Assembly (NCBI GenBank): GCA_022605955.1
Contig: JAKCOZ010000261.1
Coordinates: 62,001-126,000, forward strand
Reading direction: 5' to 3'
Origin: Rallus limicola
Lineage: Eukaryota; Chordata; Aves; Gruiformes; Rallidae
DNA: 64,000 bases
Under the pieces are notes generated by a model, which did not search any database, was not told where the DNA came from, and saw only the letters and a program-made list of their open reading frames with translations. Positions 1-10,198 of the stretch are shown here, piece by piece. The stretch's first letter is position 1. Each line of letters begins with the position of its first letter. Made by a program: the position numbers and the translations under genes.

Positions 1-13
1 TCCCAAAGTAAAG

Positions 14-38
14 AAGCTAGGCCTGAAAGGCATAGCTT
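14..38. repeat. Short inverted repeat (hairpin) within each monomer
   Basis: The left arm aagctaggcct (14-24) pairs with the right arm aggcatagctt (28-38) at 10 of 11 positions around a three-base loop, gaa. The single mismatch is base 20 against base 32. The same hairpin is present in most monomers and is weakened in those carrying gcatg. It is also the exact core of the large palindromes at the block junctions, so it is the likely seed of the fold-back event that made them. Confidence 0.85.
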
Positions 39-142
39 GTCTGAAACCTCCTAACAGGACACACGAGCAGCCCCTGTCACTTTGGCTCTCAGCCTTTTCC
101 TTTGCCTGGAAAGAGGGAACATGCCTGGAACCTCCTACGGTG
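21..142 (+). repeat. Degenerate internal direct repeat within the monomer (21-58 and 104-142)
   Basis: Bases 21-58 and 104-142 align with one gap and about 26 of 38 matches by eye. The best conserved parts are gcctg(g)aaag at the left and ctgRaacctccta at the right. The offset is 83-84 bp. This suggests that part of the monomer arose by an old duplication of a shorter unit. The rest of the monomer (about 143-198 and 59-103) shows no comparable match to itself by eye. Confidence 0.55.
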
Positions 143-1027
143 CTTTTCTCGGCCCTAGCAGACTGCAGTTCAAAACATGCTAAACGTCCAGCAATAACTC
201 CCAAAATAAAGAAGCTAGGCCTGAAAGGCATAGCTTGTCTGAAACCTCCTAACAGGACACACGAGCAGACCCTGTCACTTTGGCTCTCAGCCTTTTCCTT
301 TGCCTGGAAAGAGGGAACATGCCTGGAACCTCCTACGGCGCTTTTCTCGGCCCTAGCAGACTGCAGGTCAAAACATGCTAAACGTCCAGCAATAACTCCC
401 AAAGTAAAGAAGCTAGGCATGAAAGGCATAGCTTGTCTGAAACCTCCTAACAGGACACACGAGCAGCCCCTGTCACTTTGGCTCTCAGCCTTTTCCTTTG
501 CCTGGAAAGAGGGAACATGCCTGGAACCTCCTACGGTGCTTTTCTCGGCCCTAGCAGACTGCAGTTCAAAACATGCTAAACGTCCAGCAATAACTCCCAA
601 AGTATAGAAGCTAGGCCTGAAAGGCATAGCTTGTCTGAAACCTCCTAACAGGACACACGAGCAGACCCTGTCACTTTGGCTCTCAGCCTTTTCCTTTGCC
701 TGGAAAGAGGGAACATGCCTGGAACCTCCTACGGTGCTTTTCTCGGCCCTAGCAGACTGCAGTTCAAAACATGCTAAACGTCCAGCAATAACTCCCAAAG
801 TAAAGAAGCTAGGCCTGAAAGGCATAGCTTGTCTGAAACCTCCTAACAGGACACACGAGCAGCCCCTGTCACTTTGGCTCTCAGCCTTTTCCTTTGCCTG
901 GAAAGAGGGAACATGCCTGGAACCTCCTACGGTGCTTTTCTCGGCCCTAGCAGACTGCAGTTCAAAACATGCTAAACGTCCAGCAATAACACCCAAAGTA
1001 AAGAAGCTAGGCATGAAAGGCATAGCT

Positions 1028-1098
1028 TGTCCTGTTAGGAGCATTCAGACAAGCTAGGCCTGAAAGGCATAGCTTGTCTGAAACCTCCTAACAGGACA
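1028..1098. repeat. Junction palindrome 1 (gcattc type)
   Basis: Arms 1,028-1,056 and 1,070-1,098 are inverted copies around a 13-base spacer. The left arm reads ggagcattc where the perfect complement would be ggaggtttc, giving two mismatches. The inserted 47 bp are 1,031-1,077. The preceding monomer carries gcatg. Confidence 0.92.
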
Positions 1099-4000
1099 CA
1101 CGAGCAGACCCTGTCACTTTGGCTCTCAGCCTTTTCCTTTGCCTGGAAAGAGGGAACATGCCTGGAACCTCCTACGGTGCTTTTCTCTGCACTAGCAGAC
1201 TGCAATTCAAAACATGCTAAACGTCCAGCAATAACTCCCAAAGTAAAGAAGCTAGGCCTGAAAGGCATAGCTTGTCTGAAACCTCCTAACATGACACACG
1301 AGCAGCCCCTGTCACTTTGGTTCTCAGCCTTTTCCTTTGCCTGGAAAGAGGGAACATGCCTGGAACCTCCTACGGTGCTTTTCTCGGCCCTAGCAGACTG
1401 CAGTTCAAAACATGCTAAACGTCCAGCAATAACTCCCAAAGTAAAGAAGCTAGGCCTGAAAGGCATAGCTTGTCTGAAACCTCCTAACAGGACACACGAG
1501 CAGCCCCTGTCACTTTGGCTCTCAGCCTTTTCCTTTGCCTGGAAAGAGGGAACATGCCTGGAACCTCCTACGGTGCTTTTCTCGGCCCTAGCAGACTGCA
1601 GTTCAAAACATGCTAAACGTCCAGCAATAACTCCCAAAGTAAAGAAGCTAGGCCTGAAAGGCATAGCTTGTCTGAAACCTCCTAACAGGACACACGAGCA
1701 GACCCTGTCACTTTGGCTCTCAGCCTTTTCCTTTGCCTGGAAAGAGGGAACATGCCTGGAACCTCCTACGGTGCTTTTCTCGGCCCTAGCAGACTGCAGT
1801 TCAAAACATGCTAAACGTCCAGCAATAACTCCCAAAGTAAAGAAGCTAGGCCTGAAAGGCATAGCTTGTCTGAAACCTCCTAACATGACACACGAGCAGC
1901 CCCTGTCACTTTGGTTCTCAGCCTTTTCCTTTGCCTGGAAAGAGGGAACATGCCTGGAACCTCCTACGGTGCTTTTCTCGGCCCTAGCAGACTGCAGTTC
2001 AAAACATGCTAAACGTCCAGCAATAACTCCCAAAGTAAAGAAGCTAGGCCTGAAAGGCATAGCTTGTCTGAAACCTCCTAACAGGACACACGAGCAGCCC
2101 CTGTCACTTTGGCTCTCAGCCTTTTCCTTTGCCTGGAAAGAGGGAACATGCCTGGAACCTCCTACGGTGCTTTTCTCGGCCCTAGCAGACTGCAGTTCAA
2201 AACATGCTCAACGTCCAGCAATAACTCCCAAAGTAAAGAAGCTAGGCCTGAAAGGCATAGCTTGTCTGAAACCTCCTAACATGACACACGAGCAGCCCCT
2301 GTCACTTTGGTTCTCAGCCTTTTCCTTTGCCTGGAAAGAGGGAACATGCCTGGAACCTCCTACGGTGCTTTTCTCGGCCCTAGCAGACTGCAGTTCAAAA
2401 CATGCTAAACGTCCAGCAATAACTCCCAAAGTAAAGAAGCTAGGCCTGAAAGGCATAGCTTGTCTGAAACCTCCTAACAGGACACACAAGCATCCCCTGT
2501 CACTTTGGCTCTCAGCCTTTTCCTTTGCCTGGAAAGAGGGAACATGCCTGGAACCTCCTACGGTGCTTTTCTCGGCCCTAGCAGACTGCAGTTCAAAACA
2601 TGCTAAACGTCCAGCAATAACTCCCAAAGTAAAGAAGCTAGGCCTGAAAGGCATAGCTTGTCTGAAACCTCCTAACAGGACACACGAGCAGCCCCTGTCA
2701 CTTTGGCTCTCAGCCTTTTCCTTTGCCTGGAAAGAGGGAACATGCCTGGAACCTCCTACGGTGCTTTTCTCGGCCCTAGCAGACTGCAGTTCAAAACATG
2801 CTAAACGTCCAGCAATAACTCCCAAAGTAAAGAAGCTAGGCCTGAAAGGCATAGCTTGTCTGAAACCTCCTAACAGGACACACGAGCAGCCCCTGTCACT
2901 TTGGCTCTCAGCCTTTTCCTTTGCCTGGAAAGAGGGAACATGCCTGGAACCTCCTACGGTGCTTTTCTCGGCCCTAGCAGACTGCAGTTCAAAACATGCT
3001 AAACGTCCAGCAATAACTCCCAAAGTAAAGAAGCTAGGCCTGAAAGGCATAGCTTGTCTGAAACCTCCTAACAGGACACACGAGCAGACCCTGTCACTTT
3101 GGATCTCAGCCTTTTCCTTTGCCTGGAAAGAGGGAACATGCCTGGAACCTCCTACGGCGCTTTTCTCGGCCCTAGCAGACTGCAGTTCAAAACATGCTAA
3201 ACGTCCAGCAATAACTCCCAAAGTAAAGAAGCTAGGCCTGAAAGGCATAGCTTGTCTGAAACCTCCTAAACAGGACACACGAGCAGACCCTGTCACTTTG
3301 GCTCTCAGCCTTTTCCTTTGCCTGGAAAGAGGGAACATGCCTGGAACCTCCTACGGTGCTTTTCTCGGCCCTAGCAGACTGCAGTTCAAAACATGCTAAA
3401 CGTCCAGCAATAACTCCCAAAGTATAGAAGCTAGGCCTGAAAGGCATAGCTTGTCTGAAACCTCCTAACAGGACACACGAGCAGACCCTGTCACTTTGGC
3501 TCTCAGCCTTTTCCTTTGCCTGGAAAGAGGGAACATGCCTGGAACCTCCTACGGTGCTTTTCTCGGCCCTAGCAGACTGCAGTTCAAAACATGCTAAACA
3601 TCCAGCAATAACTCCCAAAGTAAAGAAGCTAGGCCTGAAAGGCATAGCTTGTCTGAAACCTCCTAACATGACACACGAGCAGCCCCTGTCACTTTGGTTC
3701 TCAGCCTTTTCCTTTGCCTGGAAAGAGGGAACATGCCTGGAACCTCCTACGGTGCTTTTCTCGGCCCTAGCAGACTGCAGTTCAAAACATGCTAAACGTC
3801 CAGCAATAACTCCCAAAGTAAAGAAGCTAGGCCTGAAAGGCATAGCTTGTCTGAAACCTCCTAACAGGACACACAAGCAGCCGCTGTCACTTTGGCTCTC
3901 AGCCTTTTCCTTTGCCTGGAAAGAGGGAACATGCCTGGAACCTCCTACGGTGCTTTTCTCGGCCATAGCAGACTGTAGTTCAAAACATGCTAAACGTCCA

Positions 4001-5038
4001 GCAATAACTCCCAAAGTAAAGAAGCTAGGCCTGAAAGGCATAGCTTGTCTGAAACCTCCTAACAGGACACACGAGCAGCCCCTGTCACTTTGGCTCTCAG
4101 CCTTTTCCTTTGCCTGGAAAGAGGGAACATGCCTGGAACCTCCTACGGTGCTTTTCTCGGCCCTAGCAGACTGCAGTTCAAAACATGCTAAACGTCCAGC
4201 AATAACTCCCAAAATAAAGAAGCTAGGCCTGAAAGGCATAGCTTGTCTGAAACCTCCTAACAGGACACACGAGCAGACCCTGTCACTTTGGCTCTCAGCC
4301 TTTTCCTTTGCCTGGAAAGAGGGAACATGCCTGGAACCTCCTACGGCGCTTTTCTCGGCCCTAGCAGACTGCAGGTCAAAACATGCTAAACGTCCAGCAA
4401 TAACTCCCAAAGTAAAGAAGCTAGGCATGAAAGGCATAGCTTGTCTGAAACCTCCTAACAGGACACACGAGCAGCCCCTGTCACTTTGGCTCTCAGCCTT
4501 TTCCTTTGCCTGGAAAGAGGGAACATGCCTGGAACCTCCTACGGTGCTTTTCTCGGCCCTAGCAGACTGCAGTTCAAAACATGCTAAACGTCCAGCAATA
4601 ACTCCCAAAGTATAGAAGCTAGGCCTGAAAGGCATAGCTTGTCTGAAACCTCCTAACAGGACACACGAGCAGACCCTGTCACTTTGGCTCTCAGCCTTTT
4701 CCTTTGCCTGGAAAGAGGGAACATGCCTGGAACCTCCTACGGTGCTTTTCTCGGCCCTAGCAGACTGCAGTTCAAAACATGCTAAACGTCCAGCAATAAC
4801 TCCCAAAGTAAAGAAGCTAGGCCTGAAAGGCATAGCTTGTCTGAAACCTCCTAACAGGACACACGAGCAGCCCCTGTCACTTTGGCTCTCAGCCTTTTCC
4901 TTTGCCTGGAAAGAGGGAACATGCCTGGAACCTCCTACGGTGCTTTTCTCGGCCCTAGCAGACTGCAGTTCAAAACATGCTAAACGTCCAGCAATAACAC
5001 CCAAAGTAAAGAAGCTAGGCATGAAAGGCATAGCTTGT
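1078..5038 (+). repeat. Block 2: 20 monomers (+1 bp)
   Basis: The first monomer after the junction has the rare pair ctgcactag and caattc (about 1,187-1,206). Monomers with the linked pair atgacac plus ggttctc occur near 1,290, 1,884, 2,280 and 3,666. A one-base insertion (cctaaacagg) lies near 3,267. TAG variants (gtatag) lie near 3,425 and 4,614, and the AATAAA variant is at 4,213-4,218. The end of the block (4,009-5,038) duplicates block 1. Confidence 0.9.
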
Positions 5039-5106
5039 CCTGTTAGGAGCATTCAGACAAGCTAGGCCTGAAAGGCATAGCTTGTCTGAAACCTCCTAAC
5101 AGGACA
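5036..5106. repeat. Junction palindrome 2 (gcattc type)
   Basis: Arms 5,036-5,064 and 5,078-5,106, two mismatches, same variant as palindrome 1. It lies exactly 4,008 bp from palindrome 1 with the same flanks, so the two are duplicates of one another. Confidence 0.92.
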
Positions 5107-7462
5107 CACGAGCAGACCCTGTCACTTTGGCTCTCAGCCTTTTCCTTTGCCTGGAAAGAGGGAACATGCCTGGAACCTCCTACGGTGCTTTTCTCTGCAC
5201 TAGCAGACTGCAATTCAAAACATGCTAAACGTCCAGCAATAACTCCCAAAGTAAAGAAGCTAGGCCTGAAAGGCATAGCTTGTCTGAAACCTCCTAACAT
5301 GACACACGAGCAGCCCCTGTCACTTTGGTTCTCAGCCTTTTCCTTTGCCTGGAAAGAGGGAACATGCCTGGAACCTCCTACGGTGCTTTTCTCGGCCCTA
5401 GCAGACTGCAGTTCAAAACATGCTAAACGTCCAGCAATAACTCCCAAAGTAAAGAAGCTAGGCCTGAAAGGCATAGCTTGTCTGAAACCTCCTAACAGGA
5501 CACACGAGCAGCCCCTGTCACTTTGGCTCTCAGCCTTTTCCTTTGCCTGGAAAGAGGGAACATGCCTGGAACCTCCTACGGTGCTTTTCTCGGCCCTAGC
5601 AGACTGCAGTTCAAAACATGCTAAACGTCCAGCAATAACTCCCAAAGTAAAGAAGCTAGGCCTGAAAGGCATAGCTTGTCTGAAACCTCCTAACAGGACA
5701 CACGAGCAGCCCCTGTCACTTTGGCTCTCAGCCTTTTCCTTTGCCTGGAAAGAGGGAACATGCCTGGAACCTCCTACGGTGCTTTTCTCGGCCCTAGCAG
5801 ACTGCAGTTCAAAACATGCTAAACGTCCAGCAATAACTCCCAAAGTAAAGAAGCTAGGCCTGAAAGGCATAGCTTGTCTGAAACCTCCTAACAGGACACA
5901 CGAGCAGACCCTGTCACTTTGGATCTCAGCCTTTTCCTTTGCCTGGAAAGAGGGAACATGCCTGGAACCTCCTACGGCGCTTTTCTCGGCCCTAGCAGAC
6001 TGCAGTTCAAAACATGCTAAACGTCCAGCAATAACTCCCAAAGTAAAGAAGCTAGGCCTGAAAGGCATAGCTTGTCTGAAAACTCCTAAACAGGACACAC
6101 GAGCAGACCCTGTCACTTTGGCTCTCAGCCTTTTCCTTTGCCTGGAAAGAGGGAACATGCCTGGAACCTCCTACGGTGCTTTTCTCGGCCCTAGCAGACT
6201 GCAGTTCAAAACATGCTAAACGTCCAGCAATAACTCCCAAAGTAAAGAAGCTAGGCCTGAAAGGCATAGCTTGTCTGAAACCTCCTAACAGGACACACAA
6301 GCAGCCGCTGTCACTTTGGCTCTCAGCCTTTTCCTTTGCCTGGAAAGAGGGAACATGCCTGGAACCTCCTACGGTGCTTTTCTCGGCCATAGCAGACTGT
6401 AGTTCAAAACATGCTAAACGTCCAGCAATAACTCCCAAAGTAAAGAAGCTAGGCCTGAAAGGCATAGCTTGTCTGAAACCTCCTAACAGGACACACGAGC
6501 AGCCCCTGTCACTTTGGCTCTCAGCCTTTTCCTTTGCCTGGAAAGAGGGAACATGCCTGGAACCTCCTACGGTGCTTTTCTCGGCCCTAGCAGACTGCAG
6601 TTCAAAACATGCTAAACGTCCAGCAATAACTCCCAAAATAAAGAAGCTAGGCCTGAAAGGCATAGCTTGTCTGAAACCTCCTAACAGGACACACGAGCAG
6701 ACCCTGTCACTTTGGCTCTCAGCCTTTTCCTTTGCCTGGAAAGAGGGAACATGCCTGGAACCTCCTACGGCGCTTTTCTCGGCCCTAGCAGACTGCAGGT
6801 CAAAACATGCTAAACGTCCAGCAATAACTCCCAAAGTAAAGAAGCTAGGCCTGAAAGGCATAGCTTGTCTGAAACCTCCTAACAGGACACACGAGCAGCC
6901 CCTGTCACTTTGGCTCTCAGCCTTTTCCTTTGCCTGGAAAGAGGGAACATGCCTGGAACCTCCTACGGTGCTTTTCTCGGCCCTAGCAGACTGCAGTTCA
7001 AAACATGCTAAACGTCCAGCAATAACTCCCAAAGTAAAGAAGCTAGGCATGAAAGGCATAGCTTGTCTGAAACCTCCTAACAGGACACACGAGCAGCCCC
7101 TGTCACTTTGGCTCTCAGCCTTTTCCTTTGCCTGGAAAGAGGGAACATGCCTGGAACCTCCTACGGTGCTTTTCTCGGCCCTAGCAGACTGCAGTTCAAA
7201 ACATGCTAAACGTCCAGCAATAACTCCCAAAGTAAAGAAGCTAGGCCTGAAAGGCATAGCTTGTCTGAAACCTCCTAACATGACACACGAGCAGCCCCTG
7301 TCACTTTGGTTCTCAGCCTTTTCCTTTGCCTGGAAAGAGGGAACATGCCTGGAACATCCTACGGTGCTTTTCTCGGCCCTAGCAGACTGCAGTTCAAAAC
7401 ATGCTAAACGTCCAGCAATAACTCCCAAAGTAAAGAAGCTAGGCATGAAAGGCATAGCTTGT
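5086..7462 (+). repeat. Block 3: 12 monomers (+1 bp)
   Basis: The start matches block 2 (ctgcactag with caattc near 5,195). The block then skips several monomers present in block 2 and rejoins at the ggatctcag variant (near 5,921, compare 3,101). A one-base insertion, here with aaaactcc, is near 6,087. The ccgctg / ggccatagcagactgtag monomer pair near 6,305-6,400 is shared with 3,881-3,980 and 17,826-17,925. AATAAA variant at 6,637-6,642. The monomer before the last has gaacatcctacgg. Confidence 0.88.
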
Positions 7463-7530
7463 CCTGTTAGGAGCATTCAGACAAGCTAGGCCTGAAAGGC
7501 ATAGCTTGTCTGAAACCTCCTAACAGGACA
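7460..7530. repeat. Junction palindrome 3 (gcattc type)
   Basis: Arms 7,460-7,488 and 7,502-7,530, two mismatches. The upstream flank has the gaacatcctacgg and gcatg variants. Confidence 0.92.
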
Positions 7531-8895
7531 CACGAGCAGACCCTGTCACTTTGGCTCTCAGCCTTTTCCTTTGCCTGGAAAGAGGGAACATGCCTGGAAC
7601 CTCCTACGGTGCTTTTCTCGGCCCTAGCAGACTGCAATTCAAAACATGCTAAACGTCCAGCAATAACTCCCAAAGTAAAGAAGCTAGGCCTGAAAGGCAT
7701 ATCTTGTCTGAAACCTCCTAACATGACACACGAGCAGTCCCTGTCACTTTGGTTCTCAGCCTTTTCCTTTGCCTGGAAAGAGGGAACATGCCTGGAACCT
7801 CCTACGGTGCTTTTCTCGGCCCTAGCAGACTGCAGTTCAAAACATGCTAAACGTCCAGCAATAACTCCCAAAGTAAAGAAGCTAGGCCTGAAAGGCATAG
7901 CTTGTCTGAAACCTCCTAACAGGACACACGAGCAGCCCCTGTCACTTTGGCTCTCAGCCTTTTCCTTTGCCTGGAAAGAGGGAACATGCCTGGAACCTCC
8001 TACGGTGCTTTTCTCGGCCCTAGCAGACTGCAGTTCAAAACATGCTAAACGTCCAGCAATAACTCCCAAAGTAAAGAAGCTAGGCCTGAAAGGCATAGCT
8101 TGTCTGAAACCTCCTAACATGACACACGAGCAGCCCCTGTCACTTTGGCTCTCAGCCTTTTCCTTTGCCTGGAAAGAGGGAACATGCCTGGAACCTCCTA
8201 CGGTGCTTTTCTCGGCCCTAGCAGACTGCAGTTCAAAACATGCTAAACGTCCAGCAATAACTCCCAAAGTATAGAAGCTAGGCATGAAAGGCATAGCTTG
8301 TCTGAAACCTCCTAACAGGACACACGAGCAGCCCCTGTCACTTTGGCTCTCAGCCTTTTCCTTTGCCTGGAAAGAGGGAACATGCCTGGAACCTCCTACG
8401 GTGCTTTTCTCGGCCCTAGCAGACTGCAGTTCAAAACATGCTAAACGTCCAGCAATAACTCCCAAAGTAAAGAAGCTAGGCCTGAAAGGCATAGCTTGTC
8501 TGAAACCTCCTAACAGGACACACGAGCAGACCCGGTCACTTTGGCTCTCAGCCTTTTCCTTTGCCTGGAAAGAGGGAACATGCCTGGAACCTCCTACGGT
8601 GCTTTTCTCGGCCCTAGCAGACTGCAGTTCAAAACATGCTAAACGTCCAGCAATAACTCCCAAAGTAAAGAAGCTAGGCCTGAAAGGCATAGCTTGTCTG
8701 AAACCTCCTAACAGGACACACGAGCAGCCCCTGTCACTTTGGCTCTCAGCCTTTTCCTTTGCCTGGAAAGAGGGAACATGCCTGGAACCTCCTACGGTGC
8801 TTTTCTCGGCCCTAGCAGACTGCAGTTCAAAACATGCTAAACGTCCAGCAATAACTCCCAAAGTAAAGAAGCTAGGCATGAAAGGCATAGCTTGT
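7510..8895 (+). repeat. Block 4: 7 monomers
   Basis: The first full monomer carries caattc followed by the private variant ggcatatcttg (near 7,697) and gcagtccctg. A TAG variant lies near 8,272, and cccggtcac near 8,532 is seen only here. The last six monomers correspond to block 5 at an offset of 1,235 bp. Confidence 0.88.
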
Positions 8896-8963
8896 CCTGT
8901 TAGGAGCATTCAGACAAGCTAGGCCTGAAAGGCATAGCTTGTCTGAAACCTCCTAACAGGACA
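8893..8963. repeat. Junction palindrome 4 (gcattc type)
   Basis: Arms 8,893-8,921 and 8,935-8,963, two mismatches, gcatg monomer upstream. Confidence 0.92.
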
Positions 8964-10130
8964 CACGAGCAGCCCCTGTCACTTTGGCTCTCAGCCTTTT
9001 CCTTTGCCTGGAAAGAGGGAACATGCCTGGAACCTCCTACGGTGCTTTTCTCGGCCCTAGCAGACTGCAGTTCAAAACATGCTAAACGTCCAGCAATAAC
9101 TCCCAAAGTAAAGAAGCTAGGCCTGAAAGGCATAGCTTGTCTGAAACCTCCTAACAGGACACACGAGCAGCCCCTGTCACTTTGGCTCTCAGCCTTTTCC
9201 TTTGCCTGGAAAGAGGGAACATGCCTGGAACCTCCTACGGTGCTTTTCTCGGCCCTAGCAGACTGCAGTTCAAAACATGCTAAACGTCCAGCAATAACTC
9301 CCAAAGTAAAGAAGCTAGGCCTGAAAGGCATAGCTTGTCTGAAACCTCCTAACATGACACACGAGCAGCCCCTGTCACTTTGGCTCTCAGCCTTTTCCTT
9401 TGCCTGGAAAGAGGGAACATGCCTGGAACCTCCTACGGTGCTTTTCTCGGCCCTAGCAGACTGCAGTTCAAAACATGCTAAACGTCCAGCAATAACTCCC
9501 AAAGTATAGAAGCTAGGCATGAAAGGCATAGCTTGTCTGAAACCTCCTAACAGGACACACGAGCAGCCCCTGTCACTTTGGCTCTCAGCCTTTTCCTTTG
9601 CCTGGAAAGAGGGAACATGCCTGGAACCTCCTACGGTGCTTTTCTCGGCCCTAGCAGACTGCAGTTCAAAACATGCTAAACGTCCAGCAATAACTCCCAA
9701 AGTAAAGAAGCTAGGCCTGAAAGGCATAGCTTGTCTGAAACCTCCTAACAGGACACACGAGCAGACCCTGTCACTTTGGCTCTCAGCCTTTTCCTTTGCC
9801 TGGAAAGAGGGAACATGCCTGGAACCTCCTACGGTGCTTTTCTCGGCCCTAGCAGACTGCAGTTCAAAACATGCTAAACGTCCAGCAATAACTCCCAAAG
9901 TAAAGAAGCTAGGCCTGAAAGGCATAGCTTGTCTGAAACCTCCTAACAGGACACACGAGCAGCCCCTGTCACTTTGGCTCTCAGCCTTTTCCTTTGCCTG
10001 GAAAGAGGGAACATGCCTGGAACCTCCTACGGTGCTTTTCTCGGCCCTAGCAGACTGCAGTTCAAAACATGCTAAACGTCCAGCAATAACTCCCAAAGTA
10101 AAGAAGCTAGGCATGAAAGGCATAGCTTGT
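8943..10130 (+). repeat. Block 5: 6 monomers
   Basis: This is nearly a copy of the last six monomers of block 4, including the TAG variant (near 9,507) followed by a gcatg monomer. The offset of 1,235 bp equals six monomers plus one 47-bp insertion, so one tandem duplication created it. Confidence 0.88.
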
Positions 10131-10198
10131 CCTGTTAGGAGGTTTCAGACAAGCTAGGCCAGAAAGTCATAGCTTGTCTGAAACCTCCTAACAGGACA
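10128..10198. repeat. Junction palindrome 5 (altered spacer type)
   Basis: Arms 10,128-10,156 and 10,170-10,198 are perfect complements. The spacer reads ggccagaaagtca where most copies have ggcctgaaaggca. The following monomer has gaacattcctgg instead of gaacatgcctgg. Confidence 0.92.

Larger units (their letters stand above)
1..198 (+). repeat. Reference monomer of the 198-bp satellite
   Basis: This first copy is close to consensus for the window. By hand count it has 58 C and 42 G in 198 bases (50.5% G+C) and four CpGs, about one third of the number expected from composition. Bases 14-38 form a short hairpin. Bases 21-58 resemble bases 104-142, which suggests an old internal duplication. 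Common variant sites across the array are the acacgagcag(c/a)ccc site near 61-72, the R/M-type site (aggacac or atgacac) near 56-62, ggctctc or ggttctc near 84-90, gcctg or gcatg at 21-25, and cagttc or caattc near 166-171. The 198-bp length is in the range of one nucleosome plus linker. Confidence 0.95.
1..1030 (+). repeat. Block 1: 5.2 monomers, left end cut by the window
   Basis: These monomers repeat almost exactly 4,008 bp downstream (4,009-5,038). Diagnostic variants are an AATAAA created by aaagtaaag to aaaataaag (205-210), cggcgc near 338, caggtc near 365, gcatg near 418, a TAG at 605-607 in the long plus frame, and aacaccc near 989 in the last monomer. The AATAAA is a chance variant; nothing shows that it serves as a polyadenylation signal. 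Confidence 0.9.

Noticed and set aside
205..210. AATAAA as a polyadenylation signal (also 4,213, 6,637, 18,159)
   Set aside because: It is a single-base variant of the monomer spread by duplication, with no associated gene or transcript evidence.
1028..1098. Palindromic insertion as a miniature inverted-repeat transposable element
   Set aside because: The arms and spacer are made entirely of monomer sequence, there is no separate internal sequence and no target-site duplication, and the insertion point never varies.
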